Below, piece by piece: positions 7,813 through 18,100 of a stretch of DNA of 64,000 nucleotides. The translations under genes and the position numbers were made by a program. This DNA is from Geothrix sp. PMB-07 (GTDB lineage: Bacteria; Acidobacteriota; Holophagae; Holophagales; Holophagaceae): contig NZ_CP132333.1 in assembly GCF_030758935.1 (NCBI RefSeq), positions 1,550,992 through 1,614,991 on the forward strand, written 5' to 3'. A model generated the notes under the pieces. That model saw nothing but the letters and a program-made list of their open reading frames with translations. It searched no databases and was not told the origin of the DNA. Every line of letters starts with the position of its first letter. Positions within the stretch are counted from its first letter, which is position 1.

Positions 7813-9111
7813 ATGAGACCCGCTGACGCCACTCTTCGCAAAGTCCTGGCCGGTACCCTTTTCTTCCTGAAGGTTGCCTGTCTGTCCAGTTGTGGCGGCG
7901 GGAGCGGCAGCACGACGACGGCTTCACCGACGCCGACGCCGACGCCGGCGCCGGTCCCGGGTTCCTGTGCCCCTTCGCCCTCTGCATCGCTCGTCGTGAA
8001 CGTCCGTGACGCGCCGTACGGCGCCATGGGCGATGGCGCCACCAACGATACGGATGCCATCCAGAAGGCCGTGAACGCGGTGGCCGGGACCGGAGGCACG
8101 GTTCAGATTCCCAGGGGTACCTACATGATCGACGCGGTGGCCACGAGCCCGGGTTACGGCATCCGCCTGGGGAACAACATGACCTTGCGCCTGGAACCTG
8201 GCGCGACCCTGAAGGCCCAAACCAACGCCTCTGCGGGTTACATCATGCTCCTGGCCAGCGGCGTCAGCCACGTGAACATCGTGGGGGGCGGCACCATCCA
8301 GGGCGACCTCGCCACCCACGCGGGCACGGCCGGAGAAGGAGGCTACTGCCTGCAGCTGAGCAATGGCGCATCGAACATCGTGGTGGCCGACATCACGGCG
8401 AGGGAGGGCTGGGGGGATGGCTTCTATGTGTCAGGCGCCAGCAACATCCTGTTCTGCAACGTGACGGCGGATCACAACCGACGCCAGGGCATGTCGATCG
8501 TGGACGGCAACCACCTGACGATCAAGAACTCGACTTTTACCCGGACGGTGGGTTACGCGGATACCAGCGGCGCCCTGGTGTGTGGCACGGGCCTCGACAT
8601 CGAGCCCAATCCGGGCCAGACCGTGAGCGATGTGTTGATCAGCGGTTGCACCTTCTCGGACAACCTCGGCGGGGGCATCTCCTCCGGGCTTTCCCAGGCC
8701 AACGCGGGCGTGGCGTTCACGCACGACATCGTGATCGATGGGAACAAGGTCACGGGAAACGGTTCCACAAGCCGCCCCCGACCCGGCATTGAAATCAGCG
8801 GCCAGACCAGCCTTCAGCGGATCTCGAACAACCTCGTGGATGGCAACACCAGCATGGGGATCTACCTGCGGGGAGGGGCCACGGACATCCAGGTGACGGG
8901 CAACACTGTGAACAACACCCATGCCTCGCCAGGAACAACGGATGTGGTGTTCCGGGCGGGCTACGGCATCCTGGTCGCCTACCTGAAGGGGATCACGGTG
9001 ACGGGGAATGTGGGCAGCGGCAACGACGGTTGTGGCGTCTGCGACCTCAACCCATCAGGAACGAACACCGTCAGCGGCAACGCAGTGTCGGGCAAGGGCA
9101 GCTGCCCCTAA
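7813..9111 (+). CDS. Right-handed beta-helix lipoprotein, pectate-lyase-like
   Basis: The 432-residue product starts with a signal peptide ending in a lipobox-like LSSC at about residues 24-27. A glycine/serine/threonine stretch and a PTPTPTPAP linker follow. The body opens with the Pectate_lyase_3 signature (YGAMGDGATNDTDAIQKAV) and contains many short beta-helix turns with Asn/Gly ladders (NNL, GN, GNT repeats). It is probably a surface or periplasmic carbohydrate-active protein, lyase or hydrolase of the GH28/PL fold; I cannot identify catalytic residues safely. Five cysteines scattered in the body may form disulfides. It stands alone. Confidence 0.8.
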   Translation: MRPADATLRKVLAGTLFFLKVACLSSCGGGSGSTTTASPTPTPTPAPVPGSCAPSPSASLVVNVRDAPYGAMGDGATNDTDAIQKAVNAVAGTGGTVQIPRGTYMIDAVATSPGYGIRLGNNMTLRLEPGATLKAQTNASAGYIMLLASGVSHVNIVGGGTIQGDLATHAGTAGEGGYCLQLSNGASNIVVADITAREGWGDGFYVSGASNILFCNVTADHNRRQGMSIVDGNHLTIKNSTFTRTVGYADTSGALVCGTGLDIEPNPGQTVSDVLISGCTFSDNLGGGISSGLSQANAGVAFTHDIVIDGNKVTGNGSTSRPRPGIEISGQTSLQRISNNLVDGNTSMGIYLRGGATDIQVTGNTVNNTHASPGTTDVVFRAGYGILVAYLKGITVTGNVGSGNDGCGVCDLNPSGTNTVSGNAVSGKGSCP

Positions 9112-9128
9112 AGGGGACCGCGTGCGGC

Positions 9129-10310
9129 CTACTGCAGCTCAATGGTGATGGCAGTGGCCATGGCCTTGGCGTTGCGCCGGGCTTCCTCCAGGTTTGCCGC
9201 CGCGGCGATGGCCACGGCCAGACGCCGGTGGCCCTTGCACTCGGGCTTTCCGAACAGCCGCACCTGGCTGTCCGGAAGGACCAGGGCCTGCTCCAGGCCG
9301 TGGAAGGCGGGAACCCCGTCGCCGTGCCCCAGCAGCGGCACGCTGGCGGCGGGCGAGAGCAGGCGCACGGGCGGGACCGGTAGGCCCAGGATGGCGCGAG
9401 CGTGCAGGGCGAATTCACTCATGTTCTGGCTGCCCAGGGTCACCAGGCCCGTGTCGTGGGGGCGCGGACTCACTTCGCTGAAGATGACCTCCTCGCCACG
9501 GATGAACAGCTCCACGCCGAAGATGCCGTGGCCGCCGAGGCCCTGCACCACCTGCTGGGCGATGGCCTGGGCCTTGAGCCAGGTGGCCTCGCTCATGGGC
9601 ATGGGCTGCCAGCTCTCGCGGTAGTCGCCGTCGATCTGAATGTGTCCGATGGGCGGGCAGCACTGGATGCCGTTCACGGCGGACACGGTCAGGGTCGTGA
9701 TCTCGTAGTCGAAGGCAACGAATCCCTCCACGATGCAGCGTCCGGCTCCGGTGCGGCCACCCTCCTGGGCAGTGGCCCAGGCCGCGTCGATCTGGGCCTC
9801 ACTCTTGATGACACTCTGGCCTTTGCCGGAGCTGGACATGATGGGCTTCACCACGCAGGGCAGGCCCAGGGCCTGCACCGCCTCGCGCAATTCGGCCTCG
9901 GTGGAGACGAACCGGTAGGGAGACGTGGGCAATCCCAGCTCCTCTGCCGCGAAGCGCCGGATGCCCTCGCGGTTCATGGTGAGGTTGGCGGCTCGAGCGG
10001 AGGGGATCACGGTGTATCCCTCGGCCTCCAGCTTCAGCAGCTCCTGGGTGGCGATGGCCTCGATCTCAGGCACGATGAGGTGGGGTTTCTCCAGCGTGAC
10101 GATCCGGCGAAGTTCAGCCGCATCCAACATGGAAAACACATGGCTGCGATGGGCCACCTGCATGGCGGGGGCGTTCGGGTAGCGGTCGCAGGCGATGACC
10201 TCGCAGCCCAGCCGCTGGAGCTCGATGGCCACTTCCTTGCCCAACTCGCCGGAGCCGAGGAGCAGGACGCGCGTGGCGGAGCTGGAGAGGGGCGTGCCGA
10301 GGGTGGTCAT
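9129..10310 (-). CDS. purT: Formate-dependent phosphoribosylglycinamide formyltransferase
   Basis: PurT makes formyl-GAR from GAR, formate and ATP in purine synthesis, bypassing the folate-dependent PurN. The start at 10310 gives 393 residues, essentially the E. coli length. The N-terminal Rossmann-like loop is [12 protein letters not shown]. The ATP-grasp domain shows the [14 protein letters not shown] loop, and the metal-binding segment [12 protein letters not shown] is characteristic of PurT. The long frame upstream of the ATG is not conserved-looking. The gene stands alone, tail to tail with the beta-helix lipoprotein. Another purine gene, purD, lies 46 kb away in the window. Confidence 0.95.
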   Translation of the reverse strand: MTTLGTPLSSSATRVLLLGSGELGKEVAIELQRLGCEVIACDRYPNAPAMQVAHRSHVFSMLDAAELRRIVTLEKPHLIVPEIEAIATQELLKLEAEGYTVIPSARAANLTMNREGIRRFAAEELGLPTSPYRFVSTEAELREAVQALGLPCVVKPIMSSSGKGQSVIKSEAQIDAAWATAQEGGRTGAGRCIVEGFVAFDYEITTLTVSAVNGIQCCPPIGHIQIDGDYRESWQPMPMSEATWLKAQAIAQQVVQGLGGHGIFGVELFIRGEEVIFSEVSPRPHDTGLVTLGSQNMSEFALHARAILGLPVPPVRLLSPAASVPLLGHGDGVPAFHGLEQALVLPDSQVRLFGKPECKGHRRLAVAIAAAANLEEARRNAKAMATAITIELQ

Positions 10311-10375
10311 GGAAGTCCCGAAAGGCCCCATTCTGCCCTGGAATCCGCGGCTTGAGCCGGGCGCTCGCGCCCCGG

Positions 10376-10858
10376 TCAGCTCTTCGTCCTCCGGTAGTTC
10401 GGCATCACCTTGCCCTTGGCACACTCGAAGATGAGGCTGGTCTGGATGTGGGCCACTTCGGGGCGGGTGGTGAAGGCATCCAGGGCCAGGTCGCGCAGGT
10501 GGTGCGCGTCGCGCACGGCCACGTGCACTTGGAAATCGTGGGTGCCAGCCACGTGAAAGGCCGAGAGCACCTCGGGCAGGCCCATGACGTGTTTCCAGAA
10601 GGCCTTCACCTGGGCGCGGCTGTGCTGGCGCAGCTGCACGGCGATGAGGGCCTGAAGGCCCACGCCCAGGGCGTCGGGATCCACCTCGGCGTGGGCGCCT
10701 TTGATCACACCTTCCATTCGCAGGCGCTGCACGCGGGCCAGGCAGGAGGATGGGGCGAGACCCACGGCCGCCGCGAGTTCCTTGTTGGACAGCCGAGCAT
10801 CCTTCTGTAAATGCTCGATCAGAACGAAATCAATTCGGTCGAGTTCCATATGAGGCAT
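10376..10858 (-). CDS. Lrp/AsnC family transcriptional regulator
   Basis: The 160-residue product has an N-terminal winged helix-turn-helix ([32 protein letters not shown], helices split over residues 4-35) and a C-terminal RAM ligand-binding domain ending in the usual NYRRTKS-type tail. Start may be the ATG at 10858 or the one at 10849 (MELDRID); neither has a good ribosome binding site. It is divergent from a Cys/Met PLP lyase. Paired Lrp-type regulators often activate such lyases in response to methionine or cysteine, so that role is inferred. An operator-like repeat lies inside its first codons and in the divergent promoter. Confidence 0.9.
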   Translation of the reverse strand: MPHMELDRIDFVLIEHLQKDARLSNKELAAAVGLAPSSCLARVQRLRMEGVIKGAHAEVDPDALGVGLQALIAVQLRQHSRAQVKAFWKHVMGLPEVLSAFHVAGTHDFQVHVAVRDAHHLRDLALDAFTTRPEVAHIQTSLIFECAKGKVMPNYRRTKS

Positions 10859-10879
10859 TGTTTCACGAAATCAATTCGG
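10824..10879. promoter_or_regulatory. Pair of identical 15-base repeats, likely Lrp-type operators
   Basis: The sequence ACGAAATCAATTCGG occurs at 10824-10838 and again at 10865-10879, 41 bases apart, about four helical turns. Its core is itself an imperfect palindrome (CGAAATCAATTCG, 10 of 13 positions symmetric). One copy lies in the first codons of the Lrp gene, the other in the gap in front of the divergent lyase. Helically phased, AT-rich sites fit Lrp-family octamer binding. Binding by this particular regulator is inference. Confidence 0.6.
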
Positions 10880-10926
10880 CTGATGACCGAATGTGTCGAA
10901 CCTACATTGGGCCCAGGAGAACATCC

Positions 10927-12135
10927 ATGACCCATCCGTCCGCTTCCCTGTCGCTGGAAACCCAGGCCGTTCACGCGGGCCGCGAGGTGCTGCACGAGCA
11001 GGGCATCCACGCCATGCCCATCGACCTCAGCAGCACCTATCCCGTGCAGGACCTGGACGAGGGCGGGCGCAGCCTGGAGGCCATGGCCATGGGTGGCCTG
11101 CCCATCGGCAGCCCCGTCTACTCGCGCCTCTACAACCCCACCGTCGCCCGCTACGAGCAGGCCCTGGCGCAGCTGGAGGGCGCCGAGGAGTGCGTGGCCT
11201 TTGGTTCGGGCATGGCCGCCGTCACCGCGGCCCTCATGGCCGCCAAGACCCGCGGCAACCACATCGTGGCCGTGCGCCCACTCTACGGCGGCACCGACCA
11301 CCTGCTGGCCTCGGGCATGCTGGGCCTGGAAGTGACCTGGGCCGAAGCCGATGGCATCACGGCCGCGCTCCGCCCCGACACCGCCATGGTGATCGTGGAG
11401 ACCCCCGCCAACCCGACGCTGGCACTGCTCGACTTGGATGACGTGATCCGCCAGGCCGGCAAGGTGCCCGTGCTGGTGGACAACACCTTTGCCACGCCGG
11501 TGCTCCAGAACCCCATTGCCCAGGGCGCCACCCTGGTCCTCCACAGCGCCACGAAGTTCCTCGGTGGCCACGGCGATGTGCTGGCGGGCCTGGTGGCCAC
11601 CAACCACGAGTGGGCCGTGGAGCTGCGCAAGGTGCGCGTCATCACGGGCAACGTGCTGCATCCCCTGGCCGCCTACCTGCTGCACCGCAGCATGCCCACT
11701 CTGCCCATGCGCGTGCGCAGCCAGCAGGCGGGCGCCCAGATCCTGGCCGAGCGCCTGGCCAAGCACCCGGCCATCTCCGCCGTGCACTTCCCCGGCCTCC
11801 CCGGCCAGGACCCCAAGGGCCTGCTGGGCCGCCAGATGAAGGGCCCCGGCTCCCTCATGGCCTTCGAGGTGGTGGGTGGTTTCGAGGCGGCCTCGGTGGT
11901 CATGTCCGAAGTGAAGCTCATGACGCCCGCCGTGTCCCTGGGCAGTGTCGACACGCTCATCCAGCACCCGGCCGCGCTCACGCACCGCGTGGTGAACCCT
12001 GATGCCCGCGAGCACAGCGGCATCTCCCAGTCCCTGATGCGGCTCTCCGTGGGCCTCGAGAACCCCGAGGACCTCTGGGCCGATCTGGAACAGGCCCTGG
12101 TCAAGGCCATGGCCAAGGTCGCCGCCCACGTCTGA
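10927..12135 (+). CDS. Cys/Met metabolism PLP-dependent lyase (methionine gamma-lyase or cystathionine gamma-lyase type)
   Basis: The 402-residue product belongs to the trans-sulfuration fold-type I PLP enzymes. The PLP-binding Lys is in HSATKFLGGHGD at about residues 204-215, preceded by the Asp of LVDNTFATPVLQ; the substrate-binding YSRLYNPT segment is near residue 60. The ATG at 10927 follows GGAG at a normal distance. Family members act as methionine gamma-lyase, cystathionine gamma-lyase or homocysteine-forming lyase; sequence by eye does not separate these. The neighbouring Lrp-type regulator favours a catabolic methionine gamma-lyase, which is inference. Confidence 0.87.
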   Translation: MTHPSASLSLETQAVHAGREVLHEQGIHAMPIDLSSTYPVQDLDEGGRSLEAMAMGGLPIGSPVYSRLYNPTVARYEQALAQLEGAEECVAFGSGMAAVTAALMAAKTRGNHIVAVRPLYGGTDHLLASGMLGLEVTWAEADGITAALRPDTAMVIVETPANPTLALLDLDDVIRQAGKVPVLVDNTFATPVLQNPIAQGATLVLHSATKFLGGHGDVLAGLVATNHEWAVELRKVRVITGNVLHPLAAYLLHRSMPTLPMRVRSQQAGAQILAERLAKHPAISAVHFPGLPGQDPKGLLGRQMKGPGSLMAFEVVGGFEAASVVMSEVKLMTPAVSLGSVDTLIQHPAALTHRVVNPDAREHSGISQSLMRLSVGLENPEDLWADLEQALVKAMAKVAAHV

Positions 12136-12158
12136 CACTCCAAGTCATGAAAAAGGAG

Positions 12159-12188
12159 CAGGGCCGCTCTGGGAACGGGGCGGCCCTG
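12159..12188 (+). terminator. GC-rich hairpin after the PLP lyase
   Basis: A nine-base perfect inverted repeat (CAGGGCCGC and GCGGCCCTG) encloses a 12-base loop 23 bases after the lyase stop. No T-tract follows, so it is only a candidate terminator. Confidence 0.5.
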
Positions 12189-12229
12189 GGCTTATGCTGG
12201 GGGCCCTTCCCCTGACATAAGGAGACCCC

Positions 12230-13018
12230 ATGGCGGACAAACCCATGCCCACCGGCTTTGGCACCTTCTGCTGGAGTCAGCTGAACGCCAGTGATGCGGC
12301 AGCCTGCGAGCCCTTCTACCTCAGCCTCTTCGGCTGGTCTGCCGACCACAAGGACCTGGGCGGCCTGCCCATGACGCTGTTCAAGCGCGGCGCGGATGAG
12401 ATGGGCACCCTGATGCAGATTCCCCCGATGGCCTCCGGGACGCCCCGCAGCCACTGGATGGGCTACGTGTGGGTGCAGGATCTGGACGCCACCTTCGCCC
12501 GGGCCAAGGAGCTGGGGGCCGCACCCTTCGTGCCGCCCACTACGGTTCCCGAGGCGGGGCGCTTCGCGGTCATCGGCGATCCCGGCGGCGCCGTGCTGGG
12601 GCTCTTCGAGGAGGCTCCGAGGCCGGGCCCCTCCCGGCCCATGCCCACCGGCCATGGCGCCTTCTGCTGGTACGAGCTCACCACCCGGGAGGTGGCGGCC
12701 TCCATCGCCTTCTATACCCAGCTCTTCGGTTGGACCACCCGCGAGTGGCCCATGGACTTCGGCATCTACACCCTGTTCCTGCGCGGCGAAGAGGCGGTGG
12801 CGGGCCTCATGCCCATGGCGGGGCCCGAGTGGGAGGGCATCCCCAACCACTGGATGCCCTATGTGGGCGTCAACGATGTGGACGAGCGCTTCGCGGCGGT
12901 GCCCGGGCTGGGCGGAACCGGGTGCGTGCCCCCGACCGACATCCCCGAGGTGGGCCGCTTCGCCGTCATTGCCGATCCCACGGGGGGCGTGATCTCCCTG
13001 ATGAGGGGACTGGACTGA
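12230..13018 (+). CDS. VOC family protein with two glyoxalase-like domains
   Basis: The 262-residue cytoplasmic protein contains two tandem vicinal-oxygen-chelate modules, residues about 8-125 and 137-260. Each begins PMPTGxGxFCWxxL and ends with RFAVIxDPxGxxxxL, and the two halves are clearly homologous. This is the arrangement of the CFP30B/27-kDa-antigen-like proteins, whose substrates are mostly unknown. The start at 12230 is preceded by AAGGAG at good spacing. It stands alone between the lyase terminator and recG. Confidence 0.88.
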   Translation: MADKPMPTGFGTFCWSQLNASDAAACEPFYLSLFGWSADHKDLGGLPMTLFKRGADEMGTLMQIPPMASGTPRSHWMGYVWVQDLDATFARAKELGAAPFVPPTTVPEAGRFAVIGDPGGAVLGLFEEAPRPGPSRPMPTGHGAFCWYELTTREVAASIAFYTQLFGWTTREWPMDFGIYTLFLRGEEAVAGLMPMAGPEWEGIPNHWMPYVGVNDVDERFAAVPGLGGTGCVPPTDIPEVGRFAVIADPTGGVISLMRGLD

Positions 13019-13068
13019 AGCCCGCTGCGGGCCTGCGTCTCGGAGGCCGACCCCGCTAGTCTGGAGGC

Positions 13069-15150
13069 ATGTCCTTCGCGCCGCTTCCCCTGTCGTCCAA
13101 GGTCACGGTGCTCCGTGGCCTGGGCCCGGCGCGGGCGGCGGCGCTGCAGGAGGCGGGCATCGACAGCCTGCGCGACCTGCTGTGGAGCCTGCCGTACCGC
13201 TACGTGGACCGGGGCAGCCTGCGGCCCTTGGGCAGCCTGGAGATGCGGGGCTTCGAGGCGGATCCGGGCCTCGTCACGGTGCTGGGCACCATCCAGGACC
13301 TGCGTCAGAGCACCACCCACGTGCAGCGCATGGCGCTCACGGAAGTGCTGCTGGCGGACGAGACCGGCAGCCTGCGCCTCGTCTGGTTCAACCAGCCCTA
13401 CCTGGGCCGCTCGCTCAAGGTGGGCGACCGCCTGCTGGTCTTCGGCAACCTCTTCCTGGGCCGGCACGGCCTGGAGATGCGGGGCCCCCAGTTCGAGCTC
13501 ATGGAGCGCAGCGGCGATATCGGCTGGGTGAGTCGCTACCTGCCCCTCTACCGCCGGCTCGGCCCCCTCACTGGCCGGGTGCGGCAGAAGCTGGTGGTCG
13601 AGGCCCTGGGCCGGGCCCACCTGGGCGAGGACTGGCTGCCCCTGGACCTGTCGCAGGATCTGCCCGACACCCTGACGGCCCTGCGCCTGCTGCACGAGCC
13701 GCCGGACAGCAGCGAGGCCCAGGCGCTGGAGGAGGGCACCACACCGGCCCACCGACGGCTGGCCACCGAAGAACTCTTCGCCTTTTCCCTGGGCGTGGCC
13801 CTGCGCCGGGCCGGGCGCCTGAAGCGGCGGGGCCTGGTGGTGCCCACCTCGCCCGAGCTGCGGGAGCGGCTGCGGGCCTTCCTGCCCTTCCGGCTCACCG
13901 GGGCCCAGCGGCGCTCGTTCAAGGAGATCGTGGACGACCTCACCTCGGGCCGCGTGATGAACCGCCTCCTCCAGGGCGATGTGGGCAGCGGCAAGACGCT
14001 GGTGGCGCTGCTTTCGATGGCCATGGTGGCCGAGACCGGCGGGCAGGGCGCCCTGCTCGTGCCCACGGAAGTGCTGGCCCGCCAGCACGCTGCCAGCTTC
14101 CAGCGCTACCTCGGCGCGGATGCCGAGGCCATGCAGCTGCTGCTGGGCGGCATGCGGGCAGCCGAAAAGCGGGCCGCCCTGGCCCGCATCGCCAGCGGCG
14201 AGGCGCGCTACGTCATCGGCACCCACGCCCTCTTCCAGGAAGCCGTGGCCTTCCATCGGCTGCAGCTGGTGGTGGTGGACGAGCAGCACCGCTTCGGCGT
14301 GAAGCAGCGCGAGGCCCTGAAGGAGAAGGGCGGCGATCCCCACTGGCTGGTGATGAGCGCCACGCCCATCCCGCGCTCCCTGGCCCTGGCCGTGTTCGGC
14401 GACCTGGACCAGAGCGTGCTGGATGAGCTGCCGCCCGGCCGCCAGCCCATCACCAGCCGCCTGTTCAAACCCGACCTGGCCGAGCGGGCCTGGGAGCTGG
14501 TGCGCCGCGAACTGGCCGAGGGACGCCAGGCCTTCGTGGTGAGCCCCAGCATCGACCCCTCGGATGAGGGCAAGGTGCAGCTCCGCGACATCCAGGCCAT
14601 GGAGGCCCTGCTGCGGGCCATCTTCCCCGACGAAGCGCTGGAAGTTGTCCACGGCCGCCTGAAGGCCGACGACATGGCGGCTCGCATGGCGCGCTTCGTC
14701 TCGGGCGAGGCGCGCATCCTGCTCGCCACGACCGTGATCGAGGTGGGCGTAGATGTGCCCAACGCCACCGTGATGGTGGTGGATCACGCCGAGCGCTTCG
14801 GCCTCAGCCAGCTGCACCAGCTGCGCGGCCGGGTCGGCCGCGGCGCCCACCGCAGCCACTTCCTGATGATCAGCGGCTCCGAGACCGAGCGGCTGCAAAC
14901 GTTGGTGGAGACCCAGGATGGCTTCCGCATCGCCCAGCGGGATCTGGAACTGCGCGGCCCCGGGGAGTTTTTCGGCGTGCGGCAGGCAGGCCTGCCCCAG
15001 TTCCAGGTGGCCGACTTGGTGCGCGATCGCACCCTGCTCCTGCGCTGCCGCGAGGCCGCAGACCGGGCCGTGGCCCAGGGGCTAAGCGAGGCCCAGCGGG
15101 ACTGGCTGAATCGGGAGCACGCACGCCTGAAGCTGGCGGAGATCAGCTGA
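13069..15150 (+). CDS. recG: ATP-dependent DNA helicase RecG
   Basis: RecG remodels stalled replication forks and branched recombination intermediates. The 693-residue length matches the family. The N-terminal wedge/OB domain (residues about 60-160) precedes a superfamily-2 helicase core: Walker A GDVGSGKT near residue 303, the DEQH box in DEQHRFG near 404, motif III MSATPIPRS, and motif VI QLRGRVGRG near 585. The C-terminal TRG-like region follows. Its last eight bases overlap the end of the convergent Ser/Thr kinase gene. Confidence 0.97.
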   Translation: MSFAPLPLSSKVTVLRGLGPARAAALQEAGIDSLRDLLWSLPYRYVDRGSLRPLGSLEMRGFEADPGLVTVLGTIQDLRQSTTHVQRMALTEVLLADETGSLRLVWFNQPYLGRSLKVGDRLLVFGNLFLGRHGLEMRGPQFELMERSGDIGWVSRYLPLYRRLGPLTGRVRQKLVVEALGRAHLGEDWLPLDLSQDLPDTLTALRLLHEPPDSSEAQALEEGTTPAHRRLATEELFAFSLGVALRRAGRLKRRGLVVPTSPELRERLRAFLPFRLTGAQRRSFKEIVDDLTSGRVMNRLLQGDVGSGKTLVALLSMAMVAETGGQGALLVPTEVLARQHAASFQRYLGADAEAMQLLLGGMRAAEKRAALARIASGEARYVIGTHALFQEAVAFHRLQLVVVDEQHRFGVKQREALKEKGGDPHWLVMSATPIPRSLALAVFGDLDQSVLDELPPGRQPITSRLFKPDLAERAWELVRRELAEGRQAFVVSPSIDPSDEGKVQLRDIQAMEALLRAIFPDEALEVVHGRLKADDMAARMARFVSGEARILLATTVIEVGVDVPNATVMVVDHAERFGLSQLHQLRGRVGRGAHRSHFLMISGSETERLQTLVETQDGFRIAQRDLELRGPGEFFGVRQAGLPQFQVADLVRDRTLLLRCREAADRAVAQGLSEAQRDWLNREHARLKLAEIS

Positions 15151-18100
15151 GCGGATCCCCCTTCGCTCCGCTGGCAGGCGGTCGGGCGGGCCTCAGGAAG
15201 GTGGCGAGCAGGGTATCGCGCCGGGCCAGCCGATCCAGCTCCTGCGTGGCCTGGTCCCAGCGCGCGGCATCCCTTGCCAGCGTGGCTTGCAGCAAGTGCA
15301 GGGAGGCGAGAAGGCTGGCCCGGGTGCCGGGCCGCTCGAAGTCCAGATCCGGCCCTGGCGTCCAGACGGAGGCGGCAGTGGCCAGGGCCTGCTGGAGGCT
15401 TCGGGACGGCGCCACGGGGCGGGCCGTCTGGCTGAGCCAGCCCTGGGACGGCCAGAGCGGCGCCGCTGCCGTTTGAGCATGTCCGAGCTGGCATTCCACC
15501 CGGCGCAGCGCGACCTCGGCCTGCAGCAGGGGCGCCTGCGCCCGCCAAGCGGCCACGCCTTTGCCACTGGCGGCGCGAGCCAGGCCGCGGGCGAGGGCTG
15601 CGGCGCGGTCCAGGGACGCGACGGGTGAGTGCCCCTGGGCGTGATCCCACTGGGCCTGCAACAGTGCCACCTTGGCGGCGTAGACCTGGAGCTTGGCCCC
15701 ACCGCCCAGGCGCTCCCCCTCCTGGAGGCTCCGCTCCAGATCCGACAGGGGTTCCCGGGGATCCTCCCGTCGGCGGAGGCGGTGCTCTGCCCGGGCCAGG
15801 AGGGCCCAGACGCGCAGGTCGAGGCGCCGGGCGGCGAAGGTGCTCGCGGCTTCGGTGCGGCGGCTGAGCGCCAGGATGGCCTCCAGGTCGGCTTCGGGAT
15901 CGCGCCCCTCGCCCATGGCCTGCCAGGCCCGGTGGAGGTGGAACCAGGCGGCCATCTGCTCGAAGAACTGGTACTGGGGCTCCAGGTGCAGAGCCTCCTC
16001 CGTGGCCCGCTGGGCCTCGGCCTCGTCGCGGGGATCGGGGCGGCCCGCCTCCAAGCGGTACTGGTAGCGGCGGAGCTTGGCCTTGGTCAGCTTCTCCAGG
16101 GCGATGAGGCCGTGGTGGCTGCCCCTGGGCACCAGGCGCAGCAGGGCCTCGCTGGCGGCCACGCTTTCCTGGATGGCGGCTTCGGGATCCTGCCCGGCCT
16201 GCCACTGGTGGTCCACGGCCCGGGACAGCGTGGCCGCCAGCAGCACCCAGCCGTAGTCATCATCCGGGTCGAAGCGGGTGGCGAGGCGCGCCTCTTCGAT
16301 GGCCTGGCGGTTGTCCGTGGGGCCCTGGGCGCGGCGCCACAGCACGTAGGCCTGGCAGCAGTGGCCGCGGGCGCTTTCGGCGTCGAGCTCCAGCAGGCGG
16401 CGGGTGATCGCGGCGGTGTCCTCCAGCAGGTGGTCCACCTCCTGGTCGCGGTACACGCCCCGGTCGTTGTGGGAGAAGATGAGGCGGCAGGCCAGGCCCT
16501 CGAGGGCCCGGGGATCGCAGCGACCCACGGCGGCCGCGGCTTCATAGCTGGCCTGGATGGCGGCTTCTTCGGCTTCGCTGGCGGGCCAGTCCTTGGCCTC
16601 GATGGCCTCGACGTAGCGCTGCTGGTGGATGGCCCCGGCCAGCAGGCTGGCCTCGTAGGCCGCCGGGGACTGACGCAGGGCGAGTTCCGCCTGGCGCAGG
16701 GCGCCCTCCGCGTTTCCCTGCAGCCACAGGATGAGGGCCTCGATGTGGGCGGGGGCGGGGCTCGCGCCCTTGCCCGCCTGCAGGTGCGCGAAGGCGGGAT
16801 CGCGCAGCTCCCGGTGGAGCTTTTCCCGCTCGAGGGTGCGGGTGGCGGGATCCTTGAGCTGGGCCACCACCCGGAGGCGCCGCTGGTAGAGCTCCGCCTG
16901 CACGAGGCCCAGGGAGAGTGCCGACTCGGCCGTGCGATGCCCCAGGGCCCAGGCCCGCTCCAGATTCTGGCGCGCCGCGCCCCACTCCCCCAGGGCCATG
17001 TGGCCGCGGCCCAGGGCATGGTAGGCGGGGCCCGTGGAGGCCTCCGGCAGCTGCGCGGTGAGGGCCTGCACTTCCGCCATGCGCGCCCGTACCTGGGCCT
17101 TGTCCGGGGCCAGGGAGTGGGCGGGCAGGAGGTAGGCCAAGCGCATGCGGGTTTCCACTTCCCGGGACACCGCGCCCATCTGGGCCGCCACCCGGGAGGT
17201 GCGCTCCAGTGCCATGCGGTTGCGGGCGATGAGGCCTGCCAGGGTGAGCAGCAGCAGCAGCACGGCGCCCAGGCTGGCCGTCAGCAGCGGGTGGCGGCGG
17301 GCCCGGCGCACCCACTTGGCCAGCCAGGTGCCGCGCTTGGCCGCGATGGGCTCGCCCTCCAGGAACCGGCCCAGGTCCTCGGCCAGGGCCTTGGCGGTGT
17401 CGTAGCGCCGGGCCGGGTTCCGTTCGAGGCAGGTGAGCAGGATGGTGTCCAGGTCCCGGGGCAGGGCGGGGTCCAAACTGCGGGGTGCCACCGCTTCCCC
17501 ATCGGACAAGCGCCGCAGGGTGTCCATGGGGTTCTGCCCCTCGAAAGGGGGACGTCCGAGCAGCAGCTCGTAGAGCGTGGCCCCTAGGCTGAACACATCC
17601 GACCGCCGGTCCACCCGGGCCGATTCGCCTTCGGCCTGCTCGGGCGACATGTAGGCCGGGGTGCCCATGGGCATGCCCGTCAGGGTGAGGTCCGGGCCCT
17701 CCACATCCCGCACCAGCCCGAAGTCCAGGACCACGGGTTGCAGGGCGCCGTCGGCATCGCGGGTCACCATGATGTTCGCGGGCTTCAGGTCACGATGCAC
17801 CAGGCCCAGCCGGTGGGCGGCATGGATGGCTTCGGCCACGGTCCGGATCAGGCCGATCTTCTCCCGCTGGCCGAGCCGGGCGGAAGCCTCCTGCAGCGTC
17901 TCGCCTTCGACGCGCTGCATGGCGATGAAGGGCAGGCCCTCGTGCTCGCCCACCTCGTAGATGCGGCAGATGTGGGGGTGCTCCACCCGGGCCAGGGCCT
18001 GGGCCTCCAGCAGGAGCCGCACCATGGCGTCATGGCTGCCGTGCTGCACCAGCTTCAGCGCGACCACCCTCCCCAGGGTGGCGTCGAGGGCCTGGTAGAC

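Noticed and set aside
7927-7953. Short tandem repeat of ACGCCG units
   Set aside because: It simply encodes the Thr-Pro linker of the beta-helix lipoprotein, a common feature, and is too short to treat as an independent repeat.
12859-14898. 679-codon minus-strand open frame opposite recG
   Set aside because: Shadow frame in GC-rich DNA; no domain, low-complexity Gln/His/Ala composition, fully covered by recG.
14784-16205. 473-codon minus-strand frame spanning recG end and the kinase gene
   Set aside because: Pro/Gly/Arg-rich shadow translation in a different frame of the kinase gene; no family features.
15629-17587. 652-codon plus-strand frame opposite the Ser/Thr kinase
   Set aside because: Antisense shadow of a clear kinase/TPR gene, biased composition without motifs.
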